DNA of 64,000 nt, from the NCBI RefSeq assembly GCF_020099395.1, contig NZ_CP083590.1:2046001-2110000 (forward strand), written 5' to 3'. The stretch's first letter is position 1, and each line of letters begins with the position of its first letter. The position numbers and the translations under genes are program-made. The stretch is from Streptomyces mobaraensis. GTDB lineage: Bacteria > Actinomycetota > Actinomycetes > Streptomycetales > Streptomycetaceae. Shown one piece after another: positions 42,609-51,698 of this stretch. Below the pieces are notes generated by a model that worked only from the letters and a program-made list of their open reading frames with translations, was not told the DNA's origin and made no database searches.

Positions 42609-43652
42609 TCAGCCGCCCAGCACTACCACGTGCTCGGCGTCGAACGCGACCCCTGCCCGTGCTCCCACCTCCGGCGCGTGCGCCAGCGCGCACGCCGCCT
42701 GGAGCGCCGGACCCCGCTCCGGACGGAGCGAGAGCAGCACGTGGTCGCCCCGGAAGGTCCGGGCGGTGACCTCGCACGGCAGTCCGTCCGCCACCAGCCG
42801 GACGCCACCCGGCCGTACCAGGAGCGAGCAGGGGCCCTCCGGGGAACCGGCCGGGACGGGCACCTTGCCCCACGGGGTGTCGGCCCGGTCGCCGGTGACG
42901 GTCGCGGGGACGACGTTGTCGAAGCCGAGGAAGCGGGCCACGAACTCGGAGGCGGGCCGCCGCCAGACGTCCAGGGGCGTGCCCTGCTGGGCGATCCGGC
43001 CGTCCCGCATCACCACCACCCGGTCGGCGAGCGCGAACGCCTCGCCCTGGTCGTGGGTGACCGCCAGCACGGTCGTGCCGAGCCGTCCGAAGAGCTGCCG
43101 CAGCTCGGTCACCAGCCGCTCGCGCAGGCTCCGGTCCAGCTGCCCGAGGGGCTCGTCGAGCATCAGCAGCCGGGGGCTCGGGGCGAGCGCCCGGGCCAGC
43201 GCGACGCGCTGCTGCTCGCCGCCGGACAGCGCCGCGACGGACCGCCGCCCGGCGCCCGGCAGGCCCACGAGATCGAGGAGTTCGGCGACCCGCCGCCGGG
43301 CCTCGTCGCGTCCGGCACCACGCGTGCGAAGCCCGAAGGCGACGTTCGCGGCCACGTCCCGCTGCGGGAAGAGCTGGTGGTCCTGGAACATCAGCCCCAC
43401 GCCCCGCCGGTGCACGGGCACCCCGCCGACGTCCTCGCCGGACAGGAACACCCGCCCGGCGTCGGCCCGCTGGAGCCCGGCGACCACCCGCAGCAGCGTG
43501 GACTTGCCGCTGCCGCTGGGGCCGAGGACGCAGACGACCTCGTGCTCGGCGACGTCGAGGCCGACGGCGTCCAGGACAGTCCGGTCGCCGAACCGGACGG
43601 TGACGCCCTCCAGACGCAGCATCGGAGCAGGCAGCATCGGAGCGGACGGCAT
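42609..43652 (-). CDS. thiQ: Thiamine ABC transporter ATP-binding protein
   Basis: A 347-residue ATPase of the ThiQ/FbpC type. Walker A is GPSGSGKST, the Q-loop LMFQDHQLFPQRDV, the signature LSGGEQQRVALARAL, Walker B LLMLDEPLGQLD and the H-switch VTHDQGEAFALAD. A C-terminal TOBE-like part follows. All motifs are intact. The start at ATG 43652 abuts the thiP stop (TGATG overlap). The thiamine assignment rests on the TPP riboswitch ahead of thiB in the same operon. The open frame runs further upstream into thiP, but only because of the scrambled block there. Confidence 0.92.
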   Translation of the reverse strand: MPSAPMLPAPMLRLEGVTVRFGDRTVLDAVGLDVAEHEVVCVLGPSGSGKSTLLRVVAGLQRADAGRVFLSGEDVGGVPVHRRGVGLMFQDHQLFPQRDVAANVAFGLRTRGAGRDEARRRVAELLDLVGLPGAGRRSVAALSGGEQQRVALARALAPSPRLLMLDEPLGQLDRSLRERLVTELRQLFGRLGTTVLAVTHDQGEAFALADRVVVMRDGRIAQQGTPLDVWRRPASEFVARFLGFDNVVPATVTGDRADTPWGKVPVPAGSPEGPCSLLVRPGGVRLVADGLPCEVTARTFRGDHVLLSLRPERGPALQAACALAHAPEVGARAGVAFDAEHVVVLGG

Positions 43653-45330
43653 CAGAACTCCCCCGTGCGGTCGGTACGTACGCGTTCCAGCACCAGCAGC
43701 GCCACGGCGCACACCAGCATCAGGATCGTGCTCAGGGCCATCGCCTGCCCGTAGTTGAGCTCCCCGGGACGGCCCAGCAGCCGGGCCACGGCCACGGGGA
43801 GCGTGGGGTTGTCGGGGCGGGCGATGAAGACGGTGGCGCCGAACTCGCCCAGGGAGACGGCGAAGGCGAAGCCCGCCGCGACCGCCAGGGCCCGGCCGAC
43901 CATCGGCAGGTCCACTCCGCCAACCCGTGTCGGACGCGCCGAGCACGTCCTGATCGTGCCTCCGCAGCCGCGGATCGACTGCGTCGTGCACGTCAGCATC
44001 GTGCTTGCTCACTACGGCACTCCGTACTATCGCCTGGGCCATCGGTACCTGATCCTTCGTAGCTCCGCTGTCCTGCGGCGTTTCTCGTCCAGGCGATCAC
44101 AGTGCCGCGCCGTTTCGCGGTCACGTTTCGGAGGTGCTTCCAGCGGCAGCATCTCGTTTAGCGCAGTCGCGCCCGCTTTACTTTTAGCCGGCTCTTCTTC
44201 TTCGTCGCCGTGCGTCGCGGCGGCATTCACTTAGCCGTCTTCGACGACGACGGGCGATGACGGTGGCCGCGAGGCCGTACGCCGCGTGTTGCTCGCTCGC
44301 CTCCGCGACGACGCCGAGCAACGCCGTCGTCCCGCCCCGTAGGCGAGCGCGTGAAGGCGTGCCGTAGCCGTCTGGCCGTCGACGTCGCTAGCTCGAGTCA
44401 CCGCGCGAGCGGCTGCCGTAGCTGCGCGGCTCCCTGGGCTCAGCTTTCGGCTAGCAGCTTCTGGGCGCCGCCGCGAGTCGGCGCGGCGCGTCGTGCGGCG
44501 GCGCGTCCTCAGCCCAGTCGGACTCGCAGCTCGTTTCGCACGGTCCCGCGCTGTCACCAGCTCAGCGCGTCGGCGACGGCGGCGTCCTGCGCGTGATGAC
44601 GTACGGCCTTCCCCTACGTAGTACGAGCAGTACGGCGGTCTGCCGGTACATCTTACTCACCCCAGCTCGATCGTACCCTGTCGCTCGAAGTACGCCGCGC
44701 TCGATTCGTTCAGGTGTAAAGGTGAACTAGCAAATCCTCAGCGCCGCGCGGCGACGGCCGTCGCGTCAGTCAGGTGTTAGGCGCCGCCAGTCGTCGTACC
44801 GGCTGAAACTCTCCGAGCACCCGCGCGGCCTCCTCCTGCCGGGGGTCGAGCTGCGCCCAGAGCCCGCCGACGGTCCGGACGACCACGGCGTAGTTGAAGA
44901 AGACGTGGGCGAGCAGGATCGCCCAGACGGAGTTGTCGAGCCGGACGCCCCACAGTTCGTCGAGCAGTCCCCGCCGCCCGAGCAGCGCGAGGAAGGCGGA
45001 GCCGGCCACCACGGTGGGCAGCACGAACGGGACGGTGACGACCGCCCGCAGCAGCCCCTTGCCGGGGAAGTCGAAGCGCGCCATGGCGTACGCGCCGGGG
45101 AGCGCGAGCACCAGCGTGAGCGCCGTGGAGGCCGCCGCCTGCCAGGTGGTGAACCACAGGACGTGCCCGGTTGCCGGGTCGGTGAGCACCTCGCCGATGC
45201 GGCCGAACCGCCACCGTCCGTCCGCCTTCAATCCCCGCGTGACGATCGCGGCCACCGGGTAGGCGAAGAAGAGGCCGAAGAAGGCGAGCGGGACGGCCAT
45301 CAGGCCGAGGCGGACGCCCGTCCCCCGCAC
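43652..45330 (-). pseudogene. thiP: Thiamine ABC transporter permease, disrupted by a scrambled central block
   Basis: The 5' part (start GTG 45330, AAGGA upstream) encodes intact ThiP-like sequence: LMAVPLAFFGLFFAYPVAAIV, and VVRTVGGLWAQLDPRQEEAARVLG ending near 44814. The 3' part from 43915 encodes VDLPMVGRALAVAAGFAFAVSLGEFGATVFIARPDNPTLPVAVARLLGRPGEL to the stop at 43652. The 900 bp between have many stops and frameshifts in all frames, yet keep the right length: the gene would have about 560 codons, normal for a two-module ThiP. The total length is not a multiple of three. If the sequence is correct, thiamine import would be lost; if it is an assembly fault, the gene is intact. Confidence 0.85.
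43916..44813. other. Scrambled, lower-G+C block inside thiP
   Basis: About 900 bp with abrupt edges. Short fragments still match a ThiP gene in order on the minus strand: a YRQTA codon string near 44635-44652, an IAQAI-like string at 44029-44049, VDPRLR at 43961-43981 and VLGAS at 43933-43949. Between them are dense substitutions and indels. Three 60-base rows that I counted (44041-44100, 44641-44760) are about 60-62% G+C, far below the flanks. GTAC, TACG and CGTA strings are visibly over-frequent. No inverted terminal repeats, target duplication, transposase or RNA gene can be seen. Confidence 0.8.
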
Positions 45331-45350
45331 TCCGCGGTCCTTCGGTGCGG

Positions 45351-46448
45351 TTACTTCAGGACGATCGAGGACCATGCCTTGACCCACTGATCACGGTTCT
45401 TCGCGATCTTCTCGGGGGCGAGCGTCTGCGGGGTGTCGACCGTCGCGCCGAACTTGGTGAACAGCTCGGGCAGCTTGGCGTCCGTCACCACCGGCTTGAC
45501 GTACATGCTCAGCGGCACGTCCTCCTGGAACCGCTTGCTCAGCAGGAAGTCCAGCAGCGCCTTGCCGCCCTCGGCGTTCTTCGCGCCCTTGAGCAGCCCG
45601 GCGTACTCGGTCTGCCGGAAGCAGGTGCCGGTCGCGACGCCGGTCGGCGCCTCGTCCGCCGACTTCGGCGGCGTCTTCATGCCCTGCACCTCGGCCGGCG
45701 GGCTGGACGCGTAAGAGACGACGAGCGGCCGGTCGCCCTTGGCCTTGCGGCCGGCGGCGGAGCCGGAGAAGCGGTCGTTGTACGCCTGCTCCCAGCCGTC
45801 GACGACCTCGACGCCGTTGTCCTTGAGCTTCTTCCAGTAGTCCTGCCAGCCCTCGTCGCCGTACTTGGCGGCGGTCCCGAGCTGGAAGGCGAGGCCCGGG
45901 GAGGAGGTGGCCGCGTTCTCGGTGACCAGCAGGCCCTTGTACTCGGGCTTCACCAGGTCGTCGAGGGTCTTCGGCGGCGCCAGCTTGTGATCGGTGAAGT
46001 AGGCACGGTCGTAGTTGACGCAGATGTCACCGGAGTCCACCGGCGTCACCCGGTGCTCGGCGTCGTCGGCCCGGTACTCCTTCGCCACCCGGTCCAGGCC
46101 CTTGGCCTCGTACGGCTCGAAGATCCCGTTGTCGAGGGCGCGGGAGAGCAGCGTGTTGTCGACGCCGAAGAACACGTCACCCTGCGGGTGGCTCTTGGAG
46201 AGGATCGCCTGGTTCACGGCCCGCCCGGCGTCGCCGCTCTTGAGCGTCTTCACCTTGTAGCCGGTCCGTGCGGTGAACTCCTTGAGCACGTCCGGGGAGA
46301 CGACGAACGACTCGTGCGAGACGAGGGTGACCGTCTTGCCGCCGTCCTTCTCCTTGGCCTCGTCGGAGCCTCCGCAGGCCGCGAGGGCCGGAACGGCCAG
46401 GGCGGTGACGGCGGCGGCGCCCAGGGCACGCCGGAGGGTGGTGTTCAT
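45351..46448 (-). CDS. thiB: Thiamine ABC transporter substrate-binding lipoprotein
   Basis: A 365-residue extracellular binding protein. The signal peptide ends in a lipobox (ALAAC near residue 25), so it is lipid-anchored. The mature part is ThiB/FbpA-like: VTLVSHESFVVSPDVLKEFTARTGYKV, GDVFFGVDNTLLSRAL, VDSGDICVNYD, LVTENAATSSPGLAFQLGTAAKYG and SYASSPPAEV. The SHESF and FGVDN motifs are typical of ThiB. The start ATG at 46448 follows the TPP riboswitch directly. First gene of thiB-thiP-thiQ. Confidence 0.95.
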   Translation of the reverse strand: MNTTLRRALGAAAVTALAVPALAACGGSDEAKEKDGGKTVTLVSHESFVVSPDVLKEFTARTGYKVKTLKSGDAGRAVNQAILSKSHPQGDVFFGVDNTLLSRALDNGIFEPYEAKGLDRVAKEYRADDAEHRVTPVDSGDICVNYDRAYFTDHKLAPPKTLDDLVKPEYKGLLVTENAATSSPGLAFQLGTAAKYGDEGWQDYWKKLKDNGVEVVDGWEQAYNDRFSGSAAGRKAKGDRPLVVSYASSPPAEVQGMKTPPKSADEAPTGVATGTCFRQTEYAGLLKGAKNAEGGKALLDFLLSKRFQEDVPLSMYVKPVVTDAKLPELFTKFGATVDTPQTLAPEKIAKNRDQWVKAWSSIVLK

Positions 46449-46457
46449 GGTCGAGCT

Positions 46458-46545
46458 GACTCCCTACGCCGGTACTAACCGGATCAGGTCCGAGGGTCTG
46501 CGGCGCGGGCCGCACTCTCAGCGCTGTGTGCGCTCCCCTGTCGGA
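46458..46545 (-). promoter_or_regulatory. TPP riboswitch (THI element) ahead of thiB
   Basis: On the minus strand the conserved THI-box strings are in order: GGGGAGC, CTGAGAGTGCGG, AGACCCT, GGACCTGATCCGGTTAGTACC and CGTAGGGAGTCA. Binding of thiamine diphosphate folds this RNA and represses the genes behind it. The closing GTAGGGAG is also the best Shine-Dalgarno candidate for thiB (about 13 bases from ATG), so control is probably at translation by masking that site. A -10-like TACAAAT lies at 46552-46558 just upstream. Confidence 0.93.
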
Positions 46546-46599
46546 TTGTTCATTTGTACGAGCGGTGCGAGTGCACCGTACCAGTGCGCCCGCCCGCTC

Positions 46600-46619
46600 C
46601 CCCGCCGCCGCCGGCGGGG
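46600..46619 (-). terminator. Hairpin at the end of rlmN
   Basis: An 8-bp G+C stem (CCCCGCCG at 46600-46607 with CGGCGGGG at 46612-46619) and a 4-base loop immediately after the rlmN stop, upstream of the TPP riboswitch. Probably separates rlmN from the thi operon. Confidence 0.55.
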
Positions 46620-46620
46620 C

Positions 46621-47733
46621 TCAGCGCTCGGTCGCCGCCAGCTGGCCGCAGGCGCCGTCGATCTCCTGGCCGCGCGTGTCCCGGACGGTGACCGGGACGC
46701 CGTGGGCCGCGATCGCCGCGACGAACGCCCGCTCGTCCTCCGGACGGGACGCCGTCCACTTGGAGCCCGGGGTGGGGTTCAGCGGGATCAGGTTGACGTG
46801 CACCCGCTTGCCCTTGAGCAGCCGGCCCAGCAGGTCGCCGCGCCACGCCTGGTCGTTGATGTCCCGGATCAGGGCGTACTCGATGGAGATCCGGCGACCG
46901 GACTTCTCCGCGTACTCCCAGGCCGCGTCCAGGACCTCGCGGACCTTCCAGCGGGTGTTGACCGGGACGAGCGTGTCGCGCAGCTCGTCGTCGGGCGCGT
47001 GCAGCGAGACCGCGAGGCGGCACTTGAAGCCCTCGTCGGCGAACCGGTGCATCGCCGGCACCAGGCCGACGGTGGAGACGGTGATGCCGCGCTGCGACAG
47101 CCCGAGGCCGTCGGGCTCCGGGTCGGTCAGCCGGCGGATGGCGCCGACGACGCGCTTGTAGTTGGCGAGCGGCTCGCCCATGCCCATGAAGACGATGTTC
47201 GACAGCCGCGCGGGCCCGCCCGGGACCTCGCCGTCGCGCAGCGCCCGCATGCCGTCGACGATCTGGTGCACGATCTCGGCGGTCGACAGGTTGCGGTCCA
47301 GACCGGCCTGGCCGGTGGCGCAGAACGGGCAGTTCATCCCGCAGCCGGCCTGTGAGCTGATGCACATGGTGACCCGGTCCGGGTAGCGCATCAGGACGGA
47401 CTCGACGAGCTTGCCGTCGTGCAGCCGCCACAGCGTCTTGCGGGTGGTGTCGTCGTCGCACGAGATGTGCCGCACGACGCTCATCAGCTCCGGCAGCAGC
47501 TCGCCCGCGAGCTTCTCGCGGGCGCCGGCCGGGATGTCCGTCCACTGCGCGGGGTCGTGCGCGTACCGCGCGAAGTAGTGCTGGGACAGCTGCTTCGCCC
47601 GGAAAGGCTTCTCACCGATGGCGGCGACGGCCTCCTTGCGCTCGGCGGGCGAGAGGTCGGCGAGGTGCCGCGGGGGCTTCTTGGCTCCGCGGGGGGCGAC
47701 GAAAGTAAGCTCACCGGGAGCCGGACGTGCCAC
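46621..47733 (-). CDS. rlmN: Dual-specificity 23S rRNA/tRNA (adenine C2) methyltransferase RlmN
   Basis: A 370-residue radical SAM methyltransferase that methylates A2503 of 23S rRNA and A37 of some tRNAs. The radical SAM cluster motif is [14 protein letters not shown] (CxxxCxxC). Other family stretches are [61 protein letters not shown] and a C-terminal [10 protein letters not shown], which contains the methyl-carrying cysteine. Length and motif order are typical. Confidence 0.96.
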   Translation of the reverse strand: MARPAPGELTFVAPRGAKKPPRHLADLSPAERKEAVAAIGEKPFRAKQLSQHYFARYAHDPAQWTDIPAGAREKLAGELLPELMSVVRHISCDDDTTRKTLWRLHDGKLVESVLMRYPDRVTMCISSQAGCGMNCPFCATGQAGLDRNLSTAEIVHQIVDGMRALRDGEVPGGPARLSNIVFMGMGEPLANYKRVVGAIRRLTDPEPDGLGLSQRGITVSTVGLVPAMHRFADEGFKCRLAVSLHAPDDELRDTLVPVNTRWKVREVLDAAWEYAEKSGRRISIEYALIRDINDQAWRGDLLGRLLKGKRVHVNLIPLNPTPGSKWTASRPEDERAFVAAIAAHGVPVTVRDTRGQEIDGACGQLAATER

Positions 47734-47901
47734 GATGGCTACTCCTCAAGACGACGAGGTCGGGCACCCCGCGACGGCGGGGACAACGGCAACATGACGC
47801 CAAAGCCCGGAGACCTCACTGGACGACCCCCACAACGGCGGGGACGAGCGAAGGGCCCGCGGCAGCAATGCCACAGGCCCTTCCAGCGTACCTGGTGCTC
47901 G

Positions 47902-49017
47902 TCAGCCCGCCCCGACAAAGGCGACGAGCAGCAACCACACCACCGGCGCCGTCGGCAGCAGCGAATCCAGCCGGTCCATGATCCCGCCATGCCCCGGCAG
48001 CAGCCGGCCCATGTCCTTGATGCCCAGGTCCCGCTTGATCATCGACTCGCCGAGGTCGCCCAGGGTCGCGCTCACCGCGACGGCCAGGCCGAGCAGCAGG
48101 CCCTGCCACCACACCCCGTCGTCGATCAGGAAGCGCATGCACAGCGCGCCCGCCGCCATGGCGAACAGCACCGCGCCGATCAGACCCTCGCGGGTCTTGC
48201 CGGGGCTGATGCGCGGCGCCAGCTTGCGCTTGCCGAAGCGCCAGCCCACCGCGTAGGCGCCGGTGTCGCTGACCACCGTGAGGATCAGGAAGGTCAGCAC
48301 CCGCCAGGCACCGTCGTCGGCGGCGAGCATCAGGGCCACGAAGGTGGCCAGGAACGGCACGTAGAACGCGGCGAAGATGCCCGCCGTGACGTCCTTGAGG
48401 TAGTCGTCCGGCGGCTCGGTCATCCGCCATACCAGCACGGCGAGCGCGGTGAGGGCCATGGCCACCCACGCGCCCTCGGCGCCGTCGACGTACCCGGCGA
48501 CGATCATCGCGGCCCCGCCGATGGCGAGCGGCACCAGGGGCGCCTTGATGCCCTTGCGCTCCGCGAGCCGGGAGGTGAGCTCCCACAGCCCGACCACCAC
48601 GGCGATCACGATCACGCCGAGGAAGACGGGCTTGTAGACGAAGAGCGAGGCGACGATGACCGCGCCGAGCCCCAGGCCCACCCCTATCGCGGCCCGCAGA
48701 TCGCGGCCCGCGCTCTTCTTCCCCGCCTTGGGCGCCTGGGGGGCGGGTTCGTGCGGCCGGATGTCGGGCTCCCCTCGGTCACGGTCGTCGCGATGGTCAC
48801 GGTCGCCGTGTTCGTCACGGAACAGGGGGCCACCGAGGTGAGCGGCCCCCTGGTCACGGTCCTCCTGGTCTCCGCCTGCGTCGGGCACGATCGGCATGGG
48901 CCGAGTCTGCGCCGCCACGGCCGCTTCGCGCACTGGACCCGCCGGGAACGGGGTGTGCCGGTCGGCGGATCCCCACTGCCCGGCGCGCGACGGGGTTCCC
49001 CAGGATGCGTCGTTCAT
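47902..49017 (-). CDS. cdsA: Phosphatidate cytidylyltransferase
   Basis: A 371-residue CDP-diacylglycerol synthase, which activates phosphatidic acid with CTP for phospholipid synthesis. The first 105 residues are charged, low in complexity (Asp/Arg/His-rich: RDEHGDRDHRDDRDRGEPD) and cytoplasmic. About eight hydrophobic segments follow. The family signature is near the C-terminus: KRKLAPRISPGKTREGLIGAV and SATLGDLGESMIKRDLGIKDMGRLLPGHGGIMDRLDSLL. The start ATG at 49017 overlaps the frr stop (TGATG), so the two are coupled. Confidence 0.95.
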   Translation of the reverse strand: MNDASWGTPSRAGQWGSADRHTPFPAGPVREAAVAAQTRPMPIVPDAGGDQEDRDQGAAHLGGPLFRDEHGDRDHRDDRDRGEPDIRPHEPAPQAPKAGKKSAGRDLRAAIGVGLGLGAVIVASLFVYKPVFLGVIVIAVVVGLWELTSRLAERKGIKAPLVPLAIGGAAMIVAGYVDGAEGAWVAMALTALAVLVWRMTEPPDDYLKDVTAGIFAAFYVPFLATFVALMLAADDGAWRVLTFLILTVVSDTGAYAVGWRFGKRKLAPRISPGKTREGLIGAVLFAMAAGALCMRFLIDDGVWWQGLLLGLAVAVSATLGDLGESMIKRDLGIKDMGRLLPGHGGIMDRLDSLLPTAPVVWLLLVAFVGAG

Positions 49018-49574
49018 CAGACCTCGAGCAGCTCGGATTCCTTGTGCTTGAGCAGCTCGTCCACCTGCGCCACGTACTTCGCGGTGGTGTCGTCGAGCTC
49101 CTTCTCGGCGCGGCGCACGTCGTCCTCGCCGGTCTCCTTGTCCTTGACCAGCTTGTCGAGCTGGTCCTTGGCCTTGCGGCGGATGGAGCGGATCGAGACC
49201 TTGGCGTCCTCGCCCTTGCCCTTGGCGACCTTGATGAACTCCCGGCGGCGCTCCTCGGTGAGCTCGGGGAAGTTCACTCGGATGATGTTGCCGTCGTTGC
49301 TGGGGTTGACGCCCAGGTCGGAGTCGCGGATGGCCTGCTCGATGTTGCGCAGCGCGCTCTTGTCGAACGGGGTCACCACGGCCATGCGCGGCTCGGGGAC
49401 CGAGAACGACGCCAGCTGGTTGATGGGCGTCAGCGCACCGTAGTAGTCCGCCACGATCTTGTTGAACATCGCCGGGTGCGCACGCCCGGTGCGGATCGCC
49501 GCGAAGTCCTCCTTGGCGACCACAACGGCCTTCTCCATCTTCTCCTCGGCTTCGAGGAGGATCTCTTCGATCAC
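49017..49574 (-). CDS. frr: Ribosome recycling factor
   Basis: A 185-residue RRF, which with EF-G splits post-termination ribosomes. Conserved stretches are [81 protein letters not shown] and [33 protein letters not shown]. The start was placed at the second of two adjacent GTG codons (49574), giving the family length of 185 and a correct spacing to AGGAG. It lies between pyrH and cdsA. Confidence 0.96.
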   Translation of the reverse strand: MIEEILLEAEEKMEKAVVVAKEDFAAIRTGRAHPAMFNKIVADYYGALTPINQLASFSVPEPRMAVVTPFDKSALRNIEQAIRDSDLGVNPSNDGNIIRVNFPELTEERRREFIKVAKGKGEDAKVSIRSIRRKAKDQLDKLVKDKETGEDDVRRAEKELDDTTAKYVAQVDELLKHKESELLEV

Positions 49575-49743
49575 CACTTGCTCCTGGTGTTATCAGTAAG
49601 CAGAGCCTCGCCCCTGCGCGCGTCTTCTCCTGCACGGTGTCCGACCGGCAGGCGGTTGTCCATCCCCGGGCCGTGGTCTTCCCACGGCACCGGGTTGCCG
49701 TCCGCCGGTGCCCGGGGGCGCGGCGGACGGCCGTACGGGCGTC

Positions 49744-50523
49744 TCAGTCCCGCGTGCCCTGGTCGCTCACGAGCGTGCCGATCTTCTCACCCTTGACGGC
49801 GCGGGCGATGTTGCCCTCGGCGAGCAGCTCGAACACCAGGATCGGCAGCTTGTTGTCCATGCACAGGCTGATGGCGGTGGCGTCGGCGACCTTGAGGCCG
49901 CGCGCCAGCACCTCGCCGTACTCCAGGGCGTCGAACTTCACCGCGGCGGGGTTCTTCTTCGGGTCCGAGTCGTAGATCCCGTCGACGCCGTTCTTGCCCA
50001 TGAGGATCGCCTCGGCGTGGATCTCCAGGGCGCGCTGGGCGGCGGTGGTGTCGGTGGAGAAGTAGGGCATGCCCATGCCGGCGCCGAAGATCACGACGCG
50101 GCCCTTCTCCAGGTGGCGCACGGCGCGCAGCGGGATGAACGGCTCGGCGACCTGGCCCATGGTGATGCCGGTCTGGACCCGGGTCTCCACGCCTTCCTTC
50201 ACCAGGAAGTCCTGGAGGGCGAGGCTGTTCATCACCGTGCCGAGCATGCCCATGTAGTCGGAGCGCGCCCGGTCCATGCCGCGCTGCTGGAGCTCGGCGC
50301 CGCGGAAGAAGTTGCCGCCGCCGATGACGACGGCGATCTCGTAACCCTCGCGGACCACGGCCGCGATCTCCCGGGCGATGGCGTGCACGATATCGGGGTC
50401 GACACCGAGCCCTCCGCCGCCGGCGAAGGCCTCGCCGGACAGTTTCAGCAGGAACCGGCGGGGTTTCCCGTGGTCGTCGCTCTTGCCGTCGGCGGCCCTG
50501 TGGGCGTCCGCACCCTGATTCAT
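49744..50523 (-). CDS. pyrH: UMP kinase
   Basis: A 259-residue hexameric bacterial UMP kinase, which makes UDP. Family motifs are [99 protein letters not shown] and [20 protein letters not shown]. The start ATG at 50523 has AGGAGAA upstream; upstream in-frame sequence lacks homology. It is transcribed in the order rpsB, tsf, pyrH, frr. Confidence 0.96.
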   Translation of the reverse strand: MNQGADAHRAADGKSDDHGKPRRFLLKLSGEAFAGGGGLGVDPDIVHAIAREIAAVVREGYEIAVVIGGGNFFRGAELQQRGMDRARSDYMGMLGTVMNSLALQDFLVKEGVETRVQTGITMGQVAEPFIPLRAVRHLEKGRVVIFGAGMGMPYFSTDTTAAQRALEIHAEAILMGKNGVDGIYDSDPKKNPAAVKFDALEYGEVLARGLKVADATAISLCMDNKLPILVFELLAEGNIARAVKGEKIGTLVSDQGTRD

Positions 50524-50551
50524 TGGAGTTCTCCTCGTGCACATACGAAGA

Positions 50552-50598
50552 AGGCCATTGCCGGTGGGTCCTTTCGGTTCCCTGTGCGGCAATGGCCT
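50552..50598 (-). terminator. Hairpin between tsf and pyrH
   Basis: A perfect 12-bp stem (AGGCCATTGCCG at 50552-50563 with CGGCAATGGCCT at 50587-50598) around a 23-base loop, followed on the minus strand by TTCTTCG. It lies midway between the tsf stop and the pyrH start. It could be a terminator or attenuator setting the tsf:pyrH ratio. Confidence 0.65.
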
Positions 50599-50683
50599 CC
50601 TCGTCACATCAGCGGCCGGCCGGTGACCGGTCGGCTGCGTACGACCCTAGCGGGTCGCGGGTCAATCGCTGCCCTGCCGGGGC

Positions 50684-51520
50684 TCAGGCGCCGACGCGGA
50701 TGCGGGCGAAGCGCTTCAGCGTGACGCCGGCCTCGTCCAGGATCTTCTGGACGGTCTTCTTGTTGTCCTTGGCGAAGGGCTGGTCCAGCAGGACCTGCTC
50801 CTTGAAGAAGCCGGTGACGCGACCCTCGACGATCTTCGGGAGGGCGGCCTCGGGCTTGCCCTCCTCGCGCGCGGTGGCCTCGGCGACGCGGCGCTCGTTC
50901 TCCACGACGTCGGCCGGGATGGCGTCACGGGAGAGGAACTTCGGCGCGAACGCGGCGATGTGCTGCGCGACGTCCTTCGCGACCTCGGCGTTCTCCTTGT
51001 CCAGCTCGACCAGGACGCCGACCTGCGGGGGCAGGTCCGCGGCGGTGCGGTGCATGTACGCGGAGACGTAGCCGTCGGCGAAGGCGGCGAAGCGGTCCAC
51101 GACGATCTTCTCGCCGAGAGTGGCGTTGGCCTCGTCGATGAACGCCTGGACGGTCTTGCCGGCCTCGATCTCGGAGGCGAGCAGGGCCTCAAGGTCGGCG
51201 GGGGCGGTTTTGGCGACGTGGGCGGCGAGCGCGTCGGCCACGGTGATGAACTTCTCGCCCTTGGCGACGAAGTCGGTCTCGCACTTCAGCTCGACGATGA
51301 CACCGGAGGTGTTGTCGTCGGCGATGGAGGAGACGACGGCGCCGTTCTCGGTGGTGCGGGACTCGCGCTTGGCGACGCCCTTGAGGCCCTTGACGCGGAC
51401 GATCTCGATGGCCTTCTCGAGGTTGCCCTCGGCCTCGTCGAGCGCCTTCTTGCAGTCCATCATGCCGGCGCCGGTCTTCTCACGGAGAGCCTTGACGTCA
51501 GCGGCGGTGAAGTTCGCCAT
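50684..51520 (-). CDS. tsf: Elongation factor Ts
   Basis: A 278-residue EF-Ts, the nucleotide exchange factor for EF-Tu. The N-terminal UBA-like domain has TAADVKALREKTGAGMMDCKKALDEAEGN (the family signature). The core has TDFVAKGEKF, PKFLSRDAIPADVVENER and VLLDQPFAKDNKKTVQKIL. Start ATG at 51520. It lies downstream of rpsB across a hairpin. Confidence 0.97.
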   Translation of the reverse strand: MANFTAADVKALREKTGAGMMDCKKALDEAEGNLEKAIEIVRVKGLKGVAKRESRTTENGAVVSSIADDNTSGVIVELKCETDFVAKGEKFITVADALAAHVAKTAPADLEALLASEIEAGKTVQAFIDEANATLGEKIVVDRFAAFADGYVSAYMHRTAADLPPQVGVLVELDKENAEVAKDVAQHIAAFAPKFLSRDAIPADVVENERRVAEATAREEGKPEAALPKIVEGRVTGFFKEQVLLDQPFAKDNKKTVQKILDEAGVTLKRFARIRVGA

Positions 51521-51648
51521 CGTTGAAATCCTTCTTGTGCACTGTGCCCCGCCGTGCCGCTCGGCACCCGGCGGGGCAGGTCCGTCTTGAGGTCACCACG
51601 ACGGCCGGCCCCCGTCCACCGGACGGAATCCGGCCGTGGATCCACCAG

Positions 51649-51686
51649 GGACGGCGGGGTCACGCTGTACGTGGCCCCCGCCGTCC
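51649..51686 (-). terminator. Hairpin between rpsB and tsf
   Basis: An 11-bp perfect stem (GGACGGCGGGG at 51649-51659 with CCCCGCCGTCC at 51676-51686); the inner bases TCACG/CGTGG extend it to about 16 bp with one wobble position. It starts 12 bases after the rpsB stop and probably partly terminates rpsB transcripts before tsf. Confidence 0.65.
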
Positions 51687-51698
51687 GGTACGGCAGGG

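Noticed and set aside
43653..44042. N-terminal extension of thiQ starting at 44042
   Set aside because: The extra frame runs through thiP 3' coding sequence out of frame and into the scrambled block; the normal ATPase start at 43652 fits the family.
44027..44557. Small minus-strand reading frames within the scrambled block (67 and 108 codons)
   Set aside because: Arg/Ala-rich composition, no recognisable domain, and they arise from a frame-broken thiP. Not called as genes.
43916..44813. Insertion sequence, intron or small mobile element inside thiP
   Set aside because: No terminal repeats, duplication, transposase or intron-like core, and ordered short matches to thiP itself explain the block better than foreign DNA.
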